From contig JAUIBE010000003.1 of the NCBI GenBank assembly GCA_030428105.1, positions 62,001-126,000 on the forward strand: a stretch of DNA of 64,000 nucleotides. The letters run 5' to 3'. Source of the stretch: Gammaproteobacteria bacterium (lineage in GTDB: Bacteria > Pseudomonadota > Gammaproteobacteria > Xanthomonadales > SZUA-36). The position numbers and the translations under genes are program-made. Of the stretch, positions 36,091-45,599 are shown piece after piece (the stretch's first letter is position 1; each line of letters opens with the position of its first letter). The notes under the pieces are model-generated. The model was given only the letters and a program-made list of their open reading frames with translations. It had not been told where the DNA came from and searched no databases.

Positions 36091-38681
36091 GGCGGCTGGC
36101 AAACCTTGCAGCCGTATTGTCCATGTTGGCCTCCCCGGCGATGGCCCAGGACGCCCGCATCATCGAGTGGGTCAAGAACGCCCCGGCCAGCAACCCGGAC
36201 ACCATTGCGCTGGGCTATCGCGTTCCCATGCCGGTGGACACGCCGCTGCCTTTCAGCGGCTTCAGGACCTACGCCGGACTGCACATGCGCCACCAGGACC
36301 TGGCAGCCACCACCCCGTGGGTGCATCCGCACGAGGTGGGCGTCACTACCGCCGGGCGCACCGTGTGGGCCTACCGTCTTGGCGACGCCGACACCACCAC
36401 GGCCTACGGCGTTCCGGAGCAGGCCATGCTCAGCAACGGCGGCATCCATGCGCGCGAGTGGCAGAGCCCGGAGGTCACCACCGGGATTATCGAGCTGTTG
36501 GCGACCGCGGCTGACGACAACCACCTGATCAGTTACCTGCGTGACAACGCCAACATCATCGTGATCCCGGTGATGAACGTGGATGGCTTCCTGCAAACCC
36601 AGCGCTACCCCAACCTCAGCTGGTTGGGAACCGACCCCGGGTTTCCCGATAGTTCGCCGCGCGATGGGCGCATGCGGCGCAAGAACATGCACAACGTGGA
36701 CGAGATCATGGATACCCAGGCCGATCACCTGCTGGGCGTAGACCTCAACCGCAACAATGCGCCGTACTGGAATACCAGCACCAACTCGTCGGGAAGCCCG
36801 GACAGCATCGTTCACCATGGTTCGGGTCCGGCCTCGGAGCCGGAAACCCAGGCGCTGGACGCCGCCGCCCAACTGGGCCCGGCCGAGCAACTGAGCATGT
36901 ACACCGACCTGCACTCGTTCTCACTGGTGCACCTGTGGGTTCGCAACAGCAATAACCGCCTGGCGGTGCTGACCGAGCGGCTCCTGAGAACCTTCACCGA
37001 CTTCCACCTCAACCTGCCCGGTGGAAAGTGGTATGCCTACCAGACCGCATCCCAGGTACCGCGAAACGACGGCATTGGTTCGACCGACGAGTACTTTACC
37101 CACACCTACCAGGTGCCTGCCTGGACACTGGAGATCGAGCCCAGCAATGGCCAGTCTTTTCACGCCCCGCTGCCGGGCGGCGGCGCCGATTACGCCGGCC
37201 TGGGACGCAATTTTCACGATGGTTTTATCCTGCCCGAATCCGAAGTACCGCGGGTGCGTACCGAGTTGGCGCAGGCCTTTGCGGTGGGCTACTACCAGCA
37301 GTCAGGGCCGCCGGCGATCCTGGCGGTAAAGATTTTCGACCAGCAAACCGATGCCCTGGTGTACCAGGCCGAATGGGACACCATCAACGCCACCGGGCGT
37401 GAACAGCACGTGTTCCAGGCACAGCCTCTGCAACTGGGCCGCGACTACCGCATCTGGATGGCGCACAACAAGCCGATGCGCTGGCGCGAGGCTGGCGTAG
37501 TGACACCGATGCCGGGCCAGCCCACCAGCGCACTCGACATCGACGTGATTGCACGCGTCGGCGAGGACGAGCTGAACGGCGAGGCCGGCAACCTGGTTTG
37601 GCTCGACCAGCCGGGGTTCGCGCCCAATGGCTACCTGCGCTACCGCGACGACGCCTTCGTGGTGGACGCCAACCTGCCCGCGGACGAGCTTAACCCCGGG
37701 CTTGTCGACGGTGGCGCCACGCTGACCCTGGCCACCGCGCTGCGCGATATGGTCAACCAGCGTACTGACGCCGATGCAGCCACCGTGGCGCGCTGGTCCA
37801 ACGGCGCCTGGGCCGGCTACGAGGACAACGGTGGCAGCGACACCGACCTGGGGGGATCCGCCCTGTTCGACATGATGGTCACCGACCAGGACCTCGGAGC
37901 GCCCTTCGTCATCGAGCCTGGCACCTCGGCCGCGTGGTTTGATGTAAACCGCAACGGCGAGGGCTTTGTTATTGAAATCCTGGCCAACAACCAGGCCGTG
38001 ATGTACTGGTTTACCTACGACGGCGAAGGCGAGCAGGACTGGTACATCGGCGTCGGCGATATTGTCGGCAACCGCATCCTGTTTGCCGAGCTGCTGCGCA
38101 TCTCCGGCGGCGTGTTTGGTCCCGATTTCGACCCGGATGCAGTCACCTCCACCGCAGTTGGCTCGGCTGAGTTTGCCTGGTCGGGCTGTAGCGCAGGGGT
38201 GATGCAGTGGAAGATTGGCTCCGAAAGCGGCCGCATGAACCTGCAGCGCCTTTCCACCCTGATGGGCCTGCCCTGCGGTGACAGCATTGATCCGCCCTTC
38301 CTGGAACAGGCGCGGTTGAGCGGCTCGTGGTATGACCCCAGCCACAACGGCGAGGGCTACACCCTGGAGGTTTTGCAGGACCAGCGCCTGCTGGTTTACT
38401 GGTTTGGCTTCGGCCCCAACGGCGAACGCCGCTGGTTCTTCGGCATCGGCGAAATCAATGGCGATGTGCTGGAGTTCCCGCAAATGCTGACCACCCGGGG
38501 CCCAACCTTCGGCGCCAACTACAACCCGGCGGATGTGGAAGAACTGTCCTGGGGCTCGATGGAGCTGGAACTCAGTTGCGAGGGCGGTGAAGCACGCTTC
38601 ACACCCACCGAACCCGGCTTTGCAGCCGGCAGTCTCGACCTCAGCCGCCTCAGCACGCTCGACGGTTTGGCTTCCTGCTAA
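36087..38681 (+). CDS. Secreted M14 zinc carboxypeptidase with duplicated C-terminal repeats
   Basis: An 864-residue exported protein (signal peptide ending near AMA-QDA, residue 20). The M14 domain (about 55-400) has zinc ligands His121 and Glu124 in GGIHAREWQSPE, His276 in TDLHS, the substrate motif DLNRN (219-223) and catalytic Glu349 in TLEIEP, all intact. After a beta-rich middle part, two related repeats start near 611 (WFDVNRNGEGFVIEIL) and 745 (WYDPSHNGEGYTLEVL), each with a later Y/F-W-F and G-x-F/G pattern. Similar repeats are frequent in secreted proteins of Wenzhouxiangella-like and Lysobacter-like bacteria; function unknown. The start is GTG. Confidence 0.92.
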   Translation: MRRLANLAAVLSMLASPAMAQDARIIEWVKNAPASNPDTIALGYRVPMPVDTPLPFSGFRTYAGLHMRHQDLAATTPWVHPHEVGVTTAGRTVWAYRLGDADTTTAYGVPEQAMLSNGGIHAREWQSPEVTTGIIELLATAADDNHLISYLRDNANIIVIPVMNVDGFLQTQRYPNLSWLGTDPGFPDSSPRDGRMRRKNMHNVDEIMDTQADHLLGVDLNRNNAPYWNTSTNSSGSPDSIVHHGSGPASEPETQALDAAAQLGPAEQLSMYTDLHSFSLVHLWVRNSNNRLAVLTERLLRTFTDFHLNLPGGKWYAYQTASQVPRNDGIGSTDEYFTHTYQVPAWTLEIEPSNGQSFHAPLPGGGADYAGLGRNFHDGFILPESEVPRVRTELAQAFAVGYYQQSGPPAILAVKIFDQQTDALVYQAEWDTINATGREQHVFQAQPLQLGRDYRIWMAHNKPMRWREAGVVTPMPGQPTSALDIDVIARVGEDELNGEAGNLVWLDQPGFAPNGYLRYRDDAFVVDANLPADELNPGLVDGGATLTLATALRDMVNQRTDADAATVARWSNGAWAGYEDNGGSDTDLGGSALFDMMVTDQDLGAPFVIEPGTSAAWFDVNRNGEGFVIEILANNQAVMYWFTYDGEGEQDWYIGVGDIVGNRILFAELLRISGGVFGPDFDPDAVTSTAVGSAEFAWSGCSAGVMQWKIGSESGRMNLQRLSTLMGLPCGDSIDPPFLEQARLSGSWYDPSHNGEGYTLEVLQDQRLLVYWFGFGPNGERRWFFGIGEINGDVLEFPQMLTTRGPTFGANYNPADVEELSWGSMELELSCEGGEARFTPTEPGFAAGSLDLSRLSTLDGLASC

Positions 38682-38785
38682 CCGACCATTTCCACAACTG
38701 ACCGCAGCAGCTCATTCGCGCCAACCGCGGCAAAAGCGCTCGCGATATAATTACGCTTTCGCAAATCGAAATTTTGGAGCAAGCC

Positions 38786-39067
38786 TTGAGCGATTCTGAA
38801 CAACACAAGATGGCCACCAACAAGTTCATCGACCTCGCCAACGAGATCAAGAACGAGGGCATCGACCCGGCGCTGGTTTCCGGCGCCCTGATGACGGCCT
38901 CCAGCATTTATGCAACCTACGTGGCCGCCGGCAATAATGGCGCGCTGGAGCCCACCGGCGTGGACAAGGTGGTCGATCTTTACCGCCGCACCCTGGAGCA
39001 TTTCCAGGACGTCAAGCGCAAGAGCCTGGAAGATGACTCCGAAGCGGCCAACGACGCCGAGGCCTGA
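38786..39067 (+). CDS. DUF3144-like small protein
   Basis: A 93-residue soluble, acidic, helical protein: MSDSEQHKMATNKFIDLANE, then GALMTASSIYATYVAAGNN and YRRTLEHFQDVKRKSLED. The pattern matches DUF3144 proteins as I remember them (small, FxxxAN near the start, VxxALM/S in the middle, LxxNL near the end). Function unknown. I chose the TTG at 38786 because GGAG lies seven bases upstream; a TTG at 38774 is possible. The moaA start is 12 bases downstream of its stop, but this small protein is not otherwise tied to Moco. Confidence 0.75.
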   Translation: MSDSEQHKMATNKFIDLANEIKNEGIDPALVSGALMTASSIYATYVAAGNNGALEPTGVDKVVDLYRRTLEHFQDVKRKSLEDDSEAANDAEA

Positions 39068-39079
39068 TCACCGGGGCCA

Positions 39080-40153
39080 ATGACCGCGCTACCCATCAAG
39101 TTGAAATCGGAAGCGCCGGTTGCGCCGGCGCTCGACCGTTTCAAGCGGCCATTGCGCGAATTGCGCCTGTCGGTCATCGACCGCTGCAATTTCCGCTGCA
39201 CCTATTGCATGCCAGCCGATTCGCTGCAGGGGCGCGGGGTGTTCCTGCCGCTGGTCAAGCTGCTCACCGACCATGAAATTGAGCGCCTGCTGAACGCCTT
39301 CGTGCAGCTTGGCGTGGAAAAGGTGCGTATCACCGGCGGCGAGCCGCTGGTTCGCCCCGGCATTCCTGGCCTGGTAAAGACCATTGCCTCGGTGCCCGGC
39401 ATTCGCGATATCGCGATGACCACCAACGGCGTGCTGCTTCCGCGGCTGGCCGAAGACCTGGCGGAAGCCGGGCTGAAACGCATTACCGTCAGCCTGGATA
39501 CGCTGGATGAACAAGTGCTTCATACCATGAGCGGCGGCAAGGCCGTGCTGGAAGAAGTGCTGGCCGGCATCGCGGCTGCCGAGGCCGCCGGCTTTGAGCG
39601 CATGAAGATCAACACCGTGGTGCAGAAAGGCGTCAACGACCACACCATCCTCGACCTGCTGGACCACTTCCGCGGCAGCGGCCACGTGGTGCGCCTGATC
39701 GAGTTCATGGATGTCGGCAACAGCAACCACTGGCGCCGCGACGAGGTTGTGCCTTCAGCCGAGTGGGTGGAGCGCATCAACCAGCGCTGGCCCCTGCAAG
39801 CGTTGGAGCCGAAACGCGCCTCGGAAACCGCACGACGCTACGCCTACGCCGACGGCCAGGGCGAAGTCGGGTTTATCTCGTCCATCACCGAACCGTTCTG
39901 CGGAGGTTGCAGCCGCGCGCGCATTACCGCCGATGGCATCCTCTACACCTGCCTGTTTGCCAACAAGGGAACCCACCTGGTGCCGCTGCTGCGCCAGCAT
40001 GATGATGACGATGCCTTGCTGGAGCGCATTCGCCAGGTCTGGCTCGACCGCGAAGACCGCTACAGCGAACTGCGCGGCCCGGGCGCGAACCCGGCGGATG
40101 CTGGCGACCACGCCAACGACCCCAAGGTCGAAATGTACCGGATGGGCGGATGA
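39080..40153 (+). CDS. moaA: GTP 3',8-cyclase MoaA
   Basis: Radical-SAM enzyme that, with MoaC, turns GTP into cyclic pyranopterin monophosphate, the first step of molybdenum cofactor synthesis. The N-terminal cluster motif is C36-x3-C40-x2-C43 (CNFRCTYC), and ITGGEPLVRPG follows. The C-terminal GTP-binding cluster has FCGGCSRARITADG with a third cysteine in YTCLF, and the protein ends in the required Gly-Gly. 357 residues. It overlaps moaD by four bases; moaC lies 3 kb away on the other strand. Confidence 0.97.
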   Translation: MTALPIKLKSEAPVAPALDRFKRPLRELRLSVIDRCNFRCTYCMPADSLQGRGVFLPLVKLLTDHEIERLLNAFVQLGVEKVRITGGEPLVRPGIPGLVKTIASVPGIRDIAMTTNGVLLPRLAEDLAEAGLKRITVSLDTLDEQVLHTMSGGKAVLEEVLAGIAAAEAAGFERMKINTVVQKGVNDHTILDLLDHFRGSGHVVRLIEFMDVGNSNHWRRDEVVPSAEWVERINQRWPLQALEPKRASETARRYAYADGQGEVGFISSITEPFCGGCSRARITADGILYTCLFANKGTHLVPLLRQHDDDDALLERIRQVWLDREDRYSELRGPGANPADAGDHANDPKVEMYRMGG

Positions 40154-40392
40154 AGCAAGTTCACGTGCGCTGGTTCGCGGCTTACCGCGATCTGACCGGC
40201 GTCGAAAGCGAAACCCTGGATACCGAGGCCACCACCCCGGCCGCCCTGTTCGACGAGCTCAAGGGCCGCCACCCGCGCCTGGGCGCGCGCCATGCGGCGC
40301 TGGTGGCCATCAATGACGAGATGTCCGACTGGTCGAGCCCGTTGAACCCGGGTGACACGGTGCTGTTCTTTCCACCCGTATCCGGAGGCTGA
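40150..40392 (+). CDS. moaD: Molybdopterin synthase small subunit MoaD
   Basis: An 80-residue ubiquitin-fold sulfur carrier. The C-terminal Gly-Gly (FFPPVSGG), which is activated and thiocarboxylated, is present. With MoaE it inserts two sulfurs into cyclic pyranopterin to make molybdopterin. The start overlaps the moaA stop (ATGA) and moaE follows after eight bases, so the three are one unit. The N-terminus VHVRWFAAYRDLTGVESE is typical. Confidence 0.95.
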   Translation: MKQVHVRWFAAYRDLTGVESETLDTEATTPAALFDELKGRHPRLGARHAALVAINDEMSDWSSPLNPGDTVLFFPPVSGG

Positions 40393-40400
40393 TCGCCGCC

Positions 40401-40847
40401 ATGAACGACACCCCCCTGTTCCAGGTCAGCGCCACGCCGATTGATATTCCGGCCATTCGCCAGGCCATGCTCGATACCGACTGCGGCGCCTACGCCCAGT
40501 TTGAAGGCTGGATCCGCAACAAGAATGACGGGCGTGCCGTCGACCGGCTGGAGTACGAGGTTTACGAGCCGCTGGCGGTCGCCGAGGGCCTGCGCATCAT
40601 CGAAGAAGCCATGCAGCGCTTCAAGCTCAAGCGCGCCATGGTGGTGCACCGTTCGGGCCTGCTCGAATTGGGCGATAGCGCGGTGGTGGTCGCCGCGACT
40701 TCACCGCACCGCGACGAGGCCTTCAAGGGCTGTCGCTACATCATCGACGAGGTAAAAGTGCGCTTGCCCATCTGGAAGAAAGAGCATTACGCCAGCGGCG
40801 AGCGCGAGTGGGTGAACTGCCAGGAGTGCGAGAACCCCCGCAATTGA
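40401..40847 (+). CDS. moaE: Molybdopterin synthase catalytic subunit MoaE
   Basis: A 148-residue large subunit of molybdopterin synthase. Family blocks are visible: CGAYAQFEGWIRNKNDGR, LEYEVYEPLAVAEGLRI, HRSGLLELGDSAVVVAA, SPHRDEAF and the catalytic lysine region VRLPIWKKEHYASGE. It completes the moaADE unit. Product molybdopterin then needs MoeA/MogA, which are not in this window. Confidence 0.96.
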   Translation: MNDTPLFQVSATPIDIPAIRQAMLDTDCGAYAQFEGWIRNKNDGRAVDRLEYEVYEPLAVAEGLRIIEEAMQRFKLKRAMVVHRSGLLELGDSAVVVAATSPHRDEAFKGCRYIIDEVKVRLPIWKKEHYASGEREWVNCQECENPRN

Positions 40848-40899
40848 ATCGGCCGGCCGAAGAAACCAGCTCGGCGACAAAGCCGACCGGGCGAAAGCG

Positions 40900-41670
40900 A
40901 TGAAACTGGCCGTGTTTCTGGCGCTGCTGCTCGTGCCGGCATTGCTTCAGGGCCAGCAGACGCGCGACGACCTCGACCAGGTGCGTGGCGACAACCCGAC
41001 TTTGCGCTATGGCTACTACACCCTGCCCTCGGGCCAGCAGCAAGCAGCCAGGTACTATTTTGTCGACGATGGAGAAAACCTGCGCGTAGCCCTGGCGCAG
41101 TATGGAAAACCCGTCGTGGAATTGCCGCTGTCATCGTTCGATCGCGAGGCCGGCGTCCTGGTTTTGAACTGGCAGGGCGAGCCGCAGCGGGTATGCCGCC
41201 TGGAGCGGCAGCAGGGGAACGCGTATCTCGGGGCCTGCACCGACGGCCCAGCCTCGCTGCCGATGACGATCCGCCCCATGTCACGCGCAGACCATGAGCT
41301 GATGGGGCTGTTCGCCCCGCCCTCGGCAACCGATGTTGAAATCCTGGCCGCTGCGCATGCCCGCTTCAGCGCACAACAGGGACGCAACCTGGAAGACGAC
41401 CGCAACTGCGACGATGACATCGAATCTGGCCACTACAGCCTGTTTTGCAGCCTGTACCTGGCGCAACTGGAAGTGACCGGCGCCTACATGCACCGCCGGC
41501 CGGCGATGCAGACGGTGCGCGCGCTGCTGCAAAAGCACTATCCTGGCAAGTACAAACACCTGCTGCGGGATATCAATAACCAGCCGGACATCAGCGACGC
41601 CCAACTTGCGGAAACACTGCTCCAGGCCCAGGCCACCATGCGGCGCACCATCGAGCTCGATCGGCAATAG
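40900..41670 (+). CDS. Secreted protein of unknown function
   Basis: A 256-residue protein with a signal peptide (MKLAVFLALLLVPALLQGQQ, cleavage probably near residue 19). The mature part has a beta-rich first half (LRYGYYTLPSGQQQAARYYF) and a helical second half with an acidic patch EDDRNCDDDIESGHYSLFC and cysteines that could pair. I recognise no family. It lies 52 bases after moaE on the same strand and is convergent with the methyltransferase gene. No function is claimed. Confidence 0.75.
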   Translation: MKLAVFLALLLVPALLQGQQTRDDLDQVRGDNPTLRYGYYTLPSGQQQAARYYFVDDGENLRVALAQYGKPVVELPLSSFDREAGVLVLNWQGEPQRVCRLERQQGNAYLGACTDGPASLPMTIRPMSRADHELMGLFAPPSATDVEILAAAHARFSAQQGRNLEDDRNCDDDIESGHYSLFCSLYLAQLEVTGAYMHRRPAMQTVRALLQKHYPGKYKHLLRDINNQPDISDAQLAETLLQAQATMRRTIELDRQ

Positions 41671-41691
41671 CCAGGAGCCGCCGCAGCGCAG

Positions 41692-42309
41692 CTAGCCAGC
41701 GGGTTTCTGCACCACCAGGTACACGTGCAACTCGGGGTGCTGGTCGTACTCCAGGTGGCGACATACGCAGCCTTTCTCATCCACCAGCCGAAGCAGGTTG
41801 GGGATGCCCGGCGCGGCGTGGTACATCGGCGGGCCCATGGCGGCGTCGCGCTTTTCCTGCGGTTCGTCCACCCCGCCGGTGGTGAAGATCAGAACACCAC
41901 CTGGCTGCAGCGCATTCATGATGCGCCCCAACACTGGCAACTGGTCTTCCAGCGGCACGTGCCACACGCTGTCCCAGGCGGTGATAAAGGCGTAATCGCG
42001 GGGAAACGTCCAGCCGACAATGTCGGCGTGGTGAAAGGTCACCGCGGGGTGGCGGGCGCGGGCACGCTTGAGCATCCGCCGTGAAATATCCAGGCCCTCG
42101 GCCTCGAAGCCGTGATCCAGCAGCAGGTCGATGATTCGACCACTGGAGCCACAGCCGATATCCAGCGCCGCACCGCCCGAGGGAATTTCGCTGCGCAGGA
42201 ACGCCACCGCGCGGTGATGCTGTTCCAAGCCATACTCACGGGGATAGTCATCGCTGTCCCACACATCCGCCAGCGCGTCGTAACTGCGTGCCACCTGTTC
42301 TGGTTTCAT
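41692..42309 (-). CDS. Class I SAM-dependent methyltransferase
   Basis: A 205-residue soluble methyltransferase. Motif I is LDIGCGSSGRIIDLL, then EGLDISRRMLKRAR (acidic residue for the ribose) and a GGVLIFTTGG post-I strand. Substrate unknown. The frame extends upstream, but the ATG at 42309 sits exactly at the end of tspO, sharing one base with its stop. As the last gene of the hiuH-to-methyltransferase run, its link to purine use is position only. Confidence 0.88.
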   Translation of the reverse strand: MKPEQVARSYDALADVWDSDDYPREYGLEQHHRAVAFLRSEIPSGGAALDIGCGSSGRIIDLLLDHGFEAEGLDISRRMLKRARARHPAVTFHHADIVGWTFPRDYAFITAWDSVWHVPLEDQLPVLGRIMNALQPGGVLIFTTGGVDEPQEKRDAAMGPPMYHAAPGIPNLLRLVDEKGCVCRHLEYDQHPELHVYLVVQKPAG

Positions 42310-42794
42310 CAGCCCAGTATTGCCGGGTTGCCCTGCCACAGGGCCCAGGTCAGCGCGGTCGCAAAGCTCACCCACAGCAGGTAGGGAACCAGCAGCAAGG
42401 CCGCAAGTTTCCGGCCCAACTGCCAGAACGCAACGATGGTGGCGACGATAAACAGCCACAAAAGCACAATCTCGACAAAGGCCATCGCACCCTGCTGCCA
42501 GAGGAAAAACAGCGGCGTCCAAAGCGCGTTCAAGGCCAGTTGGAACAGGAACAGGACCAGGGCAACGCGCGCGCCTTCAAAACCGTGGCGGCGCCAGACC
42601 AGGAACGCGGAAACGGCCATCATCACGTACAGCGTGGTCCACACCGGGCCGAACAGCCAGGCGGGCGGCGCCCAGTCTGGCTGAACGAGCTGGGCGTAGA
42701 AATCCGGCGCGTTGGCGGAGGCCAGGCCACCCAGCGCCGCGGCCACGAATACCAGTAACAGCCAGCCCAGAAAGCCAAGGACCTGGCGAGTCAC
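42309..42794 (-). CDS. tspO: TspO/MBR family tryptophan-rich sensory protein
   Basis: A 161-residue membrane protein with five likely segments. TspO signatures are PDFYAQLVQPDWAPPAWLFG, PVWTTLYVMMAVSAFLVWRR, LALNALWTPLFF and LLVPYLLWVSFATAL. In bacteria it binds porphyrins and related ligands and affects tetrapyrrole-linked regulation. The GTG start overlaps the moaC stop by four bases and the methyltransferase start touches its stop, so it is co-translated with moaC. An uncommon partner for molybdenum cofactor or purine genes. Confidence 0.9.
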   Translation of the reverse strand: MTRQVLGFLGWLLLVFVAAALGGLASANAPDFYAQLVQPDWAPPAWLFGPVWTTLYVMMAVSAFLVWRRHGFEGARVALVLFLFQLALNALWTPLFFLWQQGAMAFVEIVLLWLFIVATIVAFWQLGRKLAALLLVPYLLWVSFATALTWALWQGNPAILG

Positions 42795-43324
42795 GAGCCA
42801 GACTCCTCCAGCGAGTCTTGAATGCGATCCAGGAGGCTCGGCGGCAACACTTTGCTGTCCAGCTCGGGGTGCCTCCACATGCCCTGCTTGCCACCGGATT
42901 TGAACAACAGCCTCGTGCTGGTGATCTCCAGCGCCGCGTTGACCGGTTTCACCAGGTCCCAGATGGTCAGCAGGGCAATCTGCAGGCCGGTGAGCGCCTC
43001 CATCTCCACCCCGGTGCGCTCGGTGATTTCGGCCAGGCAGTAGACGTCCACCGCCTGCGTATCGGCGTTCGGCACGCAATAAACCGCCGCGCGACTCAGG
43101 GAAATGGGGTGGCACAGCGGGATCAGGGCTGGCGTTTGCTTGGCGGCCATCACCCCGGCAATCTCGGCCATCGCCAATGGATCACCCTTGGGCAGGGTGC
43201 CGTCCTGAAGCATGCCGAAGGCCTTTTCGCCCAGGATGATGGTGCCGGCGGCCAGCGCCTTGCGCACGGTTTCCGGCTTGGCCGAAACATCGGCCATGGA
43301 GAAGTGACTGCTTGGTTCGTTCAT
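42791..43324 (-). CDS. moaC: Cyclic pyranopterin monophosphate synthase MoaC
   Basis: Converts the MoaA product to cyclic pyranopterin monophosphate. Key residues remain: KQTPALIPLCHP (lysine and histidine), GVEMEAL, and the IWDLVKP aspartate and lysine. The next block reads PVNAALEITSTRLLFKSGGK, more divergent than usual, and 22 residues follow the usual GGK-x-G-x-W end, giving 177 residues instead of about 160. The ATG at 43324 overlaps the puuD stop by four bases, and AAGGAATC precedes it. Placing moaC in the purine operon away from moaADE is notable, because xanthine dehydrogenase needs this cofactor. Confidence 0.9.
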   Translation of the reverse strand: MNEPSSHFSMADVSAKPETVRKALAAGTIILGEKAFGMLQDGTLPKGDPLAMAEIAGVMAAKQTPALIPLCHPISLSRAAVYCVPNADTQAVDVYCLAEITERTGVEMEALTGLQIALLTIWDLVKPVNAALEITSTRLLFKSGGKQGMWRHPELDSKVLPPSLLDRIQDSLEESGS

Positions 43325-44576
43325 TGATTCCTTACCTTGCCCGCATACCAGCGCGCAATGGTATCGCGCTCCTGCGCGGTCATTTGTGTCAGGTTGGCCA
43401 GGGGCATGGTGCGGGTGGTGACCACGGTGGCGAATATGCGCGGGCCGTGCAGCTCGATCTCTTCCTGGGTATCCAGCGCGACACCCAGTGGAGGAGCAAC
43501 AAAACCCGGCTGTGTCGGGGCGCTGGAATGGCAACCCGTGCAGCGCTGCTCAATGATGGGCACTACGTCCGCCATGGTGGGCGTTGCCGCCTCCGCTTCA
43601 ACTTCTTGCCCCGCCGCGGATTCAGTAACTGGTTCTGCGCCAGCCGGCACAGTGGGCAACGACGGCCGTGTCATGTACACCGCCAGCAGCAACAGCGCCA
43701 GCGAAACCGGCAGCACCCAGCGCTGGTATTTTTCCAGGTGGCGCACATTGAAAAAGTGACGCACCCCCACGCCGGCAATTGCAATCACCACCAGCACCAG
43801 CCAGTTGAGGCTGTTGCCGTAGGTGGTCGGGTAATGATTGCTGATCATGATGAACAGCACCGGCAGGGTGAAGTAGTTGTTGTGGCGTGAGCGCAGCAGC
43901 GCGTTCTTGCCCCTGGCGCCGTCCGGGGCCTGGCCGGAGGAAAGCGCATCCACCATGTCGCGCTGGGCCGGGATAATCACGTGGGCCACGTTGGCCACCA
44001 TGATGGTGCCGATAGCCGCACCGACATGGATGTAAGCCGCCCGACCGCTGAGCAGGCTGCTAAGCGCGTAGGCCAGGAAGGCAAACCACACGAAGATTAC
44101 CAGCCCAAGCAGCAGGCCCTTGTCGCTCAGCGCTGAGCGGCACAGTGCGTCGTAGAAAAACCAGCTCAGCACCAGCGACGCCAGGCCAATCAATACCGCC
44201 TGGCCAGGCGCGATTTCCGCCACGCGCGGGTCGATCATGTAGGCGCTGGCGTTGAAGTAATACAACGAGCACAGCAGGACGAAACCGGTGATAAAGGTGA
44301 AGTAGGCCTCGTACTTGAACCAGTGCAGGGTGGTGGGGAGTTTTGGCGGCGCCACCTCGTACTTCTGCAGGTAATAGAAACCGCCGCCGTGCACCGCCCA
44401 CAGGTCGCCGGCGATGCCGCTGTCTGAGCTGGCAGCGCGGCTCTGGCGCTCGAGGTGGTTTTCCAGCCAGTTGAAGTAGAACGAGGCGCCAATCCAGGCG
44501 ACGCCGGTGATGAAGTGCGCCCAGCGCAGCAGCAGGTTGAGCCAGTCGTGCAGGTGTGCGGTGAGCGCGCCGTCCA

Positions 44577-44577
<1 letters not shown>
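43321..44577 (-). CDS. puuD: PuuD-type membrane urate hydroxylase with cytochrome c domain
   Basis: A 418-residue fusion of an eight-helix membrane domain (WAHFITGVAWIGASFYFNWL, then SRHNNYFTLPVLFIMISNHY) and a C-terminal c-type cytochrome with one heme motif CTGCH. Oxidises urate to 5-hydroxyisourate and passes electrons through its heme to the respiratory chain instead of making hydrogen peroxide. It starts at an ATG one base into the adenine deaminase stop and overlaps moaC. No soluble uricase or FAD-type HpxO is present in the window, so this is the predicted urate step. Confidence 0.94.

Positions 44578-45599
<1,022 letters not shown>

Noticed and set aside
42791-43534. A 70-residue N-terminal extension of MoaC.
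   Set aside because: It lies antisense-like inside puuD coding sequence; the ATG at 43324 has an SD and family N-terminus.
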